Under the pieces are notes generated by a model. It was given only the letters and a program-made list of their open reading frames with translations, did not search any database and was not told where the DNA came from. A stretch of 64,000 bases of DNA, taken from assembly GCA_030272585.1 (NCBI GenBank), contig BSYQ01000011.1, forward strand, positions 4,464,001-4,528,000, read 5' to 3'. The DNA comes from Bryopsis sp. KO-2023 (Eukaryota > Chlorophyta > Ulvophyceae > Bryopsidales > Bryopsidaceae). Below are positions 58,069 to 64,000 of the stretch, piece after piece (positions within the stretch are counted from its first letter, which is position 1; each line of letters begins with the position of its first letter). A program made the translations under genes and the position numbers.

Positions 58069-59919
58069 GATGTTTTTTGTGGTTTTTTTTCTCGTTGGTT
58101 CAAACTTAATTCCTTTTTCTTTCCCAAACTCTTTTTTTTTCTTCCTTTTTTTGATTCTCAATGATCGATTTTTTTTTTCTTTCCGCCCTTCTTGACTAAA
58201 TACTCTTTCTTTTCATGCTTTTGTTTTCGTTTTCTTTTCCCTTGTTTCTGTTTTTGTTTTTGTTCTATTTCAGCCCAATGTCGATTAGCCAAAGAATGTC
58301 AAAATATTTTTTCCTTGCAGAAATCTGAACAGAACCACACACAGAAAAATATCTTTAAAAAAATATCTTGCAAAATTACACCCAAAGCAGATATGCGACC
58401 AGGCTTCTATTGTAGGTCGTCGATTTTCTGCTTTCCCCCCCTTCTTGCCGTTTTCAATTCCACGACAAGAAAAAGACAAACAGTTTTATTTCCGCGACAA
58501 GGAGCCGACCAAAATTGAAACAGTTTTGCTTCCTCAGATTCTGGCTTATATGGCCGACGAATGCTCTCTCGCTCCGCGACCAACGCAACGAACCACTGGG
58601 ATCCCGTTGCAAAAAGAAACGTCACGTTTCGTAGATCAGTCGTCGGCCCCCCCCTCCCCATCACCAGCGAACTCCAGAAAACAACTTACGTAAAAGCGTC
58701 CGCGGACTCGCCTCCACGGAATCCCCTCTCTGTAAAACGAACTGGTGCTTTGAGTTCTTCTGCGGTGGGAAGCTGTGTTGGAGAGTTCTCTACACGAAAC
58801 AAACGGGATATCGGTCTCTACTTTTGATGGAATACTGGCTGGTGGGCAGACGCTGACAAATCCACTTGATTCTGTGAGTGTTGCGATTGGTGGTGCCTCC
58901 AGCGGGCGGCAAGAGGCGACGCGCGGCGTTTCTCAATTTCTTGATCTATTTGGGAAATGTTTTTCACTTGAAGTTGCTGAAACTGGGGACTTCTCTCTTG
59001 CTCTGCAGTGCAAGGCTCCCAAAATAAAAATATTCACCAGTGGGCAGGAGGTTTTTCCAAATGGTTTACCCATTAAATTATATATTTTATTTTGACATCT
59101 TTTTCCTTTTTTTGAGGGGAGGGAAAAATGGGAAGTACCGTATGTGTGTACTAAATATCCTTCCATCCAGGAACAGATCAAATCATGGAAATCAAATACC
59201 ACCAACAGAAAGAAAATCAAACCATTCATGACAAAATTTATGAGCATGTATTGAACTGGCTCGATTTTATGGCGCTTGCCAGGTTCAGAAAATGAGCCAC
59301 CCACGTATGAATGAATGTATGGATTTCAAAAACAAAGAAAAAATCAGTAGTGTGCTGGACCATTTGATCCTTGACATTTTTAGCATTCCCTTTATGCTCA
59401 CATTCTAACAGAATATTGTAACATCAAAACACAGCATCAACCACAGCCCACATGAAAGCTGCATTTTATTGAAATTCGATCACTAGGAGCACCCACTCAT
59501 TTCCCTCCTTTTTAAAACTCTGTTACCAGTCTTCAGCTCAACAGTATAAAAGTTCATCCACTTTTTTCATCCGCACAAAAAATCACAGATTTCCTCCCTC
59601 TGCAATGCGGACCCAACCTCAACGGCATAATAACATTAAAGAATGAGTTTAAAAACGAGAAACATCAACCACCAAAAAAAACAAACGAACAAAAAAGTGC
59701 TTGGGAAACATCCCTTCCCCAAACAAAACCAACCGACTGTGTTCGTCATAGCATCGATTTCTCAACATGCTCAGTTAACATCGAAGTGCACGTTTAGAAA
59801 ATCCATCTGAAAAGCGAAGGATGCCGCTTGATGTTTTTGTCTCTTTCATTTTCTTTTCATTTGGGGTGATCTTTTTTCTTGAAACATAAGAGTGAGGGAA
59901 GTTTTTCTTTGACGGTCAG
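58069..59919. other. Intergenic region with two unassigned plus frames
   Basis: Frames at 58561-about 58689 (MLSRSATNATNHWDPVAKRN..., possible donor TTAC|GTAAAA) and 58775-59092 (for example LAGGQTLTNPLDSVSVAIGG) look somewhat protein-like and could belong to a small gene divergent from the receptor gene. I could not join them or recognise them. The rest has no gene. Confidence 0.3.
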
Positions 59920-60368
59920 AGGTGGTTTCTTCTATTGCTTCTTCTCATGATGAAGGAACTCAAATGGAACATATTGCTTCTTTTCCTCCTGAGGTTCAAC
60001 CTGGTTCAGAGGTGGTTTCTTCTATTGCTTCTTCTCATGATGAAGGAACTCCAATGGAACATATGGCTTCTTTTTCTCCTGGTGATTTTTCCTTGGATTC
60101 GACTTTGTTGTCTTCTATGACAGATTGGGATTTTTCTCGTTTACAGACAGTAATTTCTCAGTTAAGGGTTCAGTATGAGGAGGTTCAAACTGGTTTACAA
60201 CAAATTCAAGATTTAATGGATCGGTTGGATACGCTACCTGCTTCCAGTACCGATGCTACTTTGCGAGAGGAACTTTCGGAACGTTTTTCTTTTCAATCTT
60301 CTTTATTTGAAGATCTTTCCCGTTCATTGAATTTAGCTGAATCGACCTATGCATCTTTGCATTCTTGA
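59920..60368 (+). CDS. Repeat-bearing coiled-coil ORF with AT-rich codons
   Basis: A 149-codon frame follows a stop and a possible acceptor (GACGGTCAG). No good ATG begins it, so it is probably an internal or last exon; it ends CAT TCT TGA. A 30-residue unit (EVVSSIASSHDEG..., 90 bases) is present twice in tandem with few differences. The second half is helical and heptad-like (LQTVISQLRVQYEEVQTGLQ, then IQDLMDRLDTL), a coiled coil. Codons are nearly all T- or A-ending (TCT, GCT, ATT, GAT), unlike neighbouring genes. No family recognised. Confidence 0.45.
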
Positions 60369-61192
60369 TGGTCTTAGTGTCTTTGTGGGTACACACAAAA
60401 GCCAATGGAATTTCAACATTAAAATACACATTGGTCACATTTGATTTTTACTGATCATTGTAATAGGAGAATGTCTCTCCTACACAATGTAATTTGATGT
60501 TTGTTTGTTTGTTTCTTTGACGGATGCTACTTTAGATGGATTCATTCACAATTTAGGCAATCATACTGACATCACCTAGCTGTGGACACGGTTTGATTTG
60601 CTTTTGGGTGTACCTTAGTTTTAAAATAGAACTTTTATTCTAAAAACGGATATACACACACAAACCCAAAAGAATTGACACAGCAACGAGCCAACTTAAT
60701 TGTGATTGCGATCTGAAAAGTTGTTCAATTCCCTCAACAAAAGCAAGAAAACAAGGAACGATGCTTTACAATCATAAAAGGTCTCAAAACGAAGGAAAAA
60801 ATGGATGTTCGTGCATCCATTTTTCAGTTTTAAACATCGTCAGTCAAGAAGGGGTTAATGATCGCCCGCCCTGAACAACAAAAAATCCTTACACAACTAG
60901 CTAGTCACAGTTTCCCAAACTGTCCATTCGCAGTGAATAGGGTGGATTTATGAAGATAAGATCGAACGAAGGAAAGGTGGTCGGCCACTAGCACAACTAG
61001 TACAGATCCGATTCTAATATGTTTTCCCCAAGCTATCAGCAAGCGCGGTGCAGAGAGGACACGCCCATATTTCAAAGAAAATAAGACTTGTCACAACAAA
61101 AAACGATCCCATCCAGTCGAAACGCACAAGTAGGCCGTTTCTCTTGGAATGGAAGCGGCTGATCTTGATACTTTTTGCCATTTATGCACGTT
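60369..61192. other. Intergenic region with echo of the AT-rich ORF
   Basis: At about 60511-60580 a short frame (LTDATLDGFIHNLGNHTDIT, then stop) preceded by TTTCTTTGACGG shares the AT-ending codon style and the TTCTTTGACGG lead-in with the 59.9 kb ORF. It may be another exon or a decayed copy. No other gene seen. Confidence 0.35.
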
Positions 61193-61959
61193 CTAGGAAC
61201 CAGAACCCAATCTTCGATAGACTGGTTCCCCACAAATAATGGGTTCTGGGGTAGGACAGGTGCTTGGCCGTGGTTCCGCAAGCTCTTGGGGTAGCTTGTA
61301 CTTTGTCAACGAATCGCTCAGATGCCTGACGATTGGATTGGCTGCATTCGATCTGTATGTGACGTCCTTTCGCCACTGTTCGCACCACTTGAGCTTGCTA
61401 TAGACCGGTCTAGATTGCTGCAACGAGTGAACATATCAGTATTGCGCAGCCAGCCGCCAGTGATGCTCAAGCCGCACTCTCAACAGCGCAGGCATCCTTC
61501 CTGCACAAGGAGATGTCAAGTGTGTTTTCACTGACCTGTATTCTTTTCAGCATCTGACAGTTTTCCGCTTCGATCCTTCTGCAAAGTCTTGATCTGTGTT
61601 CAATGTTGAGACTTTTAGGGTACTGGGCATTATGGCAATCGATTATTGGATACTGTGTGGTGTCGATTCTCAGTCCTGGCTGCAGATGCAGGGTGGAGCG
61701 ATAGTGAAAAGGCCTGGAAGTTTGCTCGACGCTTTGAGTTGGGACCCTTCGTGAGATTGTGAGCCTCTCCATCTGCGCGCGCGTTGGGAAAAAAAAATCG
61801 TCAGGAAGGCGTGGGACACCAAGCATAAACAGTATCTCTTCACTGACACATCCTCACCTTGTCAACCAGCTTTTGATTTTCCAAATGTATTTCCCTCTGT
61901 CTGCATGCCTCCAGAGCAGCCTTCTTAGCGTTGAAACGGAGGTGTGGGAGCTCCAGAGT
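61193..61959 (-). CDS. CFAP97 (Hemingway/KIAA1430)-like cilium protein, 5' end unresolved
   Basis: Three firm exons: 61959-61858 (LELPHLRFNAKKAALEACRQ, REIHLENQKLVDK), 61772-61536 and 61417-61193, all phase 0, ending RRLGSGS. They give about 187 residues. The order of motifs fits the CFAP97 domain: HLxxNxKK, ExENxxLxxK, then RSRLCRRIEAENCQMLKRIQ, then RPVYSKLKWCEQWRKD. That family is linked to cilia and sperm tails, which implies a flagellated stage. A candidate upstream exon (62226-62130, MESLLLELAPQASHRNEAN) with acceptor TGGTTTTGCAG contains QMWDDGPHF, as expected upstream, but joining it needs another exon I could not find. Family assignment is from memory of the motif layout. Confidence 0.6.
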
Positions 61960-62939
61960 CTGCGACGATCAACTGGTCAGCCCATAGATTTGGTTCATTG
62001 CTAAACACACCGTCCAAAATTTCCGCGACACCATTAAGTATTGAAGGGCGATTGATTCTCGAAAGAGCAGCGTTTTTTACGGAGGAGTATGGGAAGAACA
62101 ACGAGAGTGTTGCACTTGTTTTGCTGAACCTTGGGTGAAGTGTGGTCCATCGTCCCACATCTGACGGGGGTTGGCTTCATTGCGGTGAGACGCTTGTGGT
62201 GCAAGTTCAAGCAGTAGTGATTCCATCTGCAAAACCACAAAAACTCAAAGTCTTATCCACACACAGCGCCACGGATGAGTGTTCTTGCAGCCCAAGGCGC
62301 GGTCGTCGGGGAAGGCGAAACTCCAGCGGCGTTCGAAAATTAGGCCCCAAGGACACGATAAAACCAAAACAACAAGGTTTCATTTCAAACGGCTCTGCGT
62401 CTCTCCCCCCAACCGCCGCCCGCCAAAATTGACACCATCACTGGTGTTAACTCGGCGCGAGTTCGTCAACTCTTTATTCCAGAAGAGGATAATGCGCCGA
62501 ACCCAGGGGGGTTGCTTCCAGATCAGAAAGCCTCTAATCTGGAGGTCCGATTCGCCTTGACTTTCTACTTTGCGTTGACAAGTCAACTGACTTGTGGTTT
62601 CTTTAGATTTTGCTTCGTGTTTGAGGTCCAACACCTGTCTGTGGTGAGTCTGTTGGATGAGGGCAACGCTCGCCGTCCTCGGTCTGCCATCTAACCATCC
62701 ATCCACTTCCAAGGGGCGTGTTTTCGCAAGTCAGGTCTGGGTGGCAGGCCCTCCCTCGTCCCTGGCGCCTATCACACCCTTCGCAATGTCCTGTGAAAGC
62801 GTGCAACAAACTGTCATGTCGCTTTTCACAGACAAGGGATATGAATTGACCGAACGGCGAGGCGAACAGAAATTCCTGGCAACTCATTTTTGTTGGTTGT
62901 TGGGATAAAGTCCAGGATGAAAACTACAAAAAGCCATAC
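61960..62939. other. Region with unresolved 5' exons
   Basis: Holds the candidate CFAP97 upstream exon (62226-62130) and frames on both strands near 62800-62900. None could be joined to a gene with confidence. Confidence 0.3.
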
Positions 62940-63119
62940 CTGGCGCACGCCAGATGATACCTGTGGCTTTCCAGCCCACACTGACATCCAACAAGTGCTG
63001 TAAGCTTGCCAATACTTAGTCACAAAATTATACATCTTATCATTCAATTCCAGCCTCCATCCACCCTCCAGCAAAAGGCCGATTTCCTGAGCTACCATGA
63101 GTGTTTTCTTAAATTCAAA
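62940..63119 (-). CDS. Orphan internal exon of an unidentified gene
   Basis: A 60-codon frame between an acceptor (CGCACAG) and a good donor (CAG|GTATGG) reads FEFKKTLMVAQEIGLLLEGG, WRLELNDKMYNFVTKYWQAY and STCWMSVWAG. Composition is strongly protein-like. I do not recognise the family and no flanking exon was fixed. It lies between the OTC and CFAP97-like genes on the same strand. Confidence 0.4.
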
Positions 63120-63750
63120 CTGTGCGGTGCTGTCTGTGCACACTATTCATGACGGAAGTTTACAAGTATTGTGACCAGAATTCTCTCCTGTTTTTGTTCA
63201 AAAATTATTTCATGGTTTTTGAATTTATTACAGGCAATGCTGCCTTTCTTGCACCAGCCAGAAAAAGAACTTGCCATAGCCAGATGTAAGATCAAATTTA
63301 ACAGAATCAAGCCTGAGTTTCAACTCGCTCAAATTAGTGGGAACGTCCTTTACCAGGAGACAATGCCAAGTGTTTCAACATACACATCTGCGGGCAATCA
63401 TCCAGGTCCAAAAACAAGTGCAACACCCATCATAACAGCACATAGAATTCCAAAGCCACGGCATGCAGATGCACAAGGTTCATGAAGGATTTAAGACCAA
63501 AAAAATTATGCCAGTCCCACCAGCAATAGTTCGAAAGAAATGTCAAAACAAAAACTTCTTCCAACTTTTTTTCAAAATCTACATCTAATATGGGCATCCA
63601 TTTTTTAGCGAGCGTTTCATGCAACCGAAAAAATTTATCTACAGAACAACCGATTAGCAGAAAAAAAAATGACACTCATGCATTATTAAGATATGGATGG
63701 GGAGAGCATGCACTTCTGGATGCATCGAAGGCAGCATGCAGATTTGACCC
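63120..63750. other. Intergenic region
   Basis: 3' flank of the OTC gene. No gene seen. Confidence 0.45.

Positions 63751-64000
<250 letters not shown>

Noticed and set aside
61199-61250. Possible tRNA or structural RNA
   Set aside because: The stem (CCAGAACCCA / TGGGTTCTGG) overlaps the last CFAP97-like exon and lacks tRNA arms.

Overview
This is nuclear DNA from a eukaryote. Most genes are split by short introns (about 40 to 500 bases) with GT..AG borders and T-rich 3' ends, and I could trace reading phase across nearly all junctions. Non-coding DNA is full of homopolymers (A, T, G and C runs). The gene content points to a single-celled alga: plant-type IspH (plastid isoprenoid synthesis), cycloeucalenol cycloisomerase (sterols made through cycloartenol), a THH1/TOM1-like protein, a kinesin-14 with a calponin-homology domain, and a probable CFAP97-family cilium protein (so probably flagellated at some stage). 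I cannot fix the lineage. A chlorarachniophyte or another alga with a secondary plastid would fit, but that is inference.

Layout. 0-8 kb: tail of an unidentified gene, TRMO (minus), a double cyclic-nucleotide-binding protein (plus), and a small secreted Lys/Pro/Gly-rich protein (plus). 8.6-10.3 kb: a secreted collagen-like protein (minus). 10.3-14.3 kb: homopolymer-rich, no gene. 14.3-27.4 kb: two IspH paralogues in inverted orientation flanking an SLC25 carrier. The minus copy has lost most catalytic residues; the plus copy looks fully active. A perfect foldback element lies at 17.85-18.0 kb. 28-35.5 kb: end of an unknown gene, then the kinesin, whose eighth intron holds a tRNA-like half and palindromes. 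35.5-40.5 kb: strongly G-skewed, no gene. 40.6-43 kb: a LARGE-like GT49 glycosyltransferase. 43.7-48.1 kb: two intronless genes, a DRE-TIM lyase-like protein with an EF-hand and the TOM1-like protein. 48.5-51.3 kb: cycloeucalenol cycloisomerase. 52.8-58.1 kb: a large type I membrane protein built of beta-helix repeats like bacterial polymorphic membrane proteins. 59.9-64 kb: an AT-rich coiled-coil ORF, the CFAP97-like gene, an orphan exon and the 3' end of ornithine carbamoyltransferase.

The genes do not form one pathway. IspH and the cycloisomerase both bear on isoprenoids and sterols. The secreted proline/glycine-rich protein, collagen-like protein, beta-helix receptor and GT49 enzyme all bear on the cell surface. 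Divergent gene pairs (TRMO/cNMP protein, carrier/IspH, TOM1-like/cycloisomerase) share promoter regions of about 0.4-1.0 kb. The most unusual items are the cysteine-retaining but catalytically stripped IspH paralogue, the Pmp-like receptor, the lyase/EF-hand fusion, and a consistent G-over-C skew on the sense strand for up to about 4 kb downstream of genes.

Exon coordinates were worked out by eye from splice borders, phase and family similarity. No alignment or transcript data were available.
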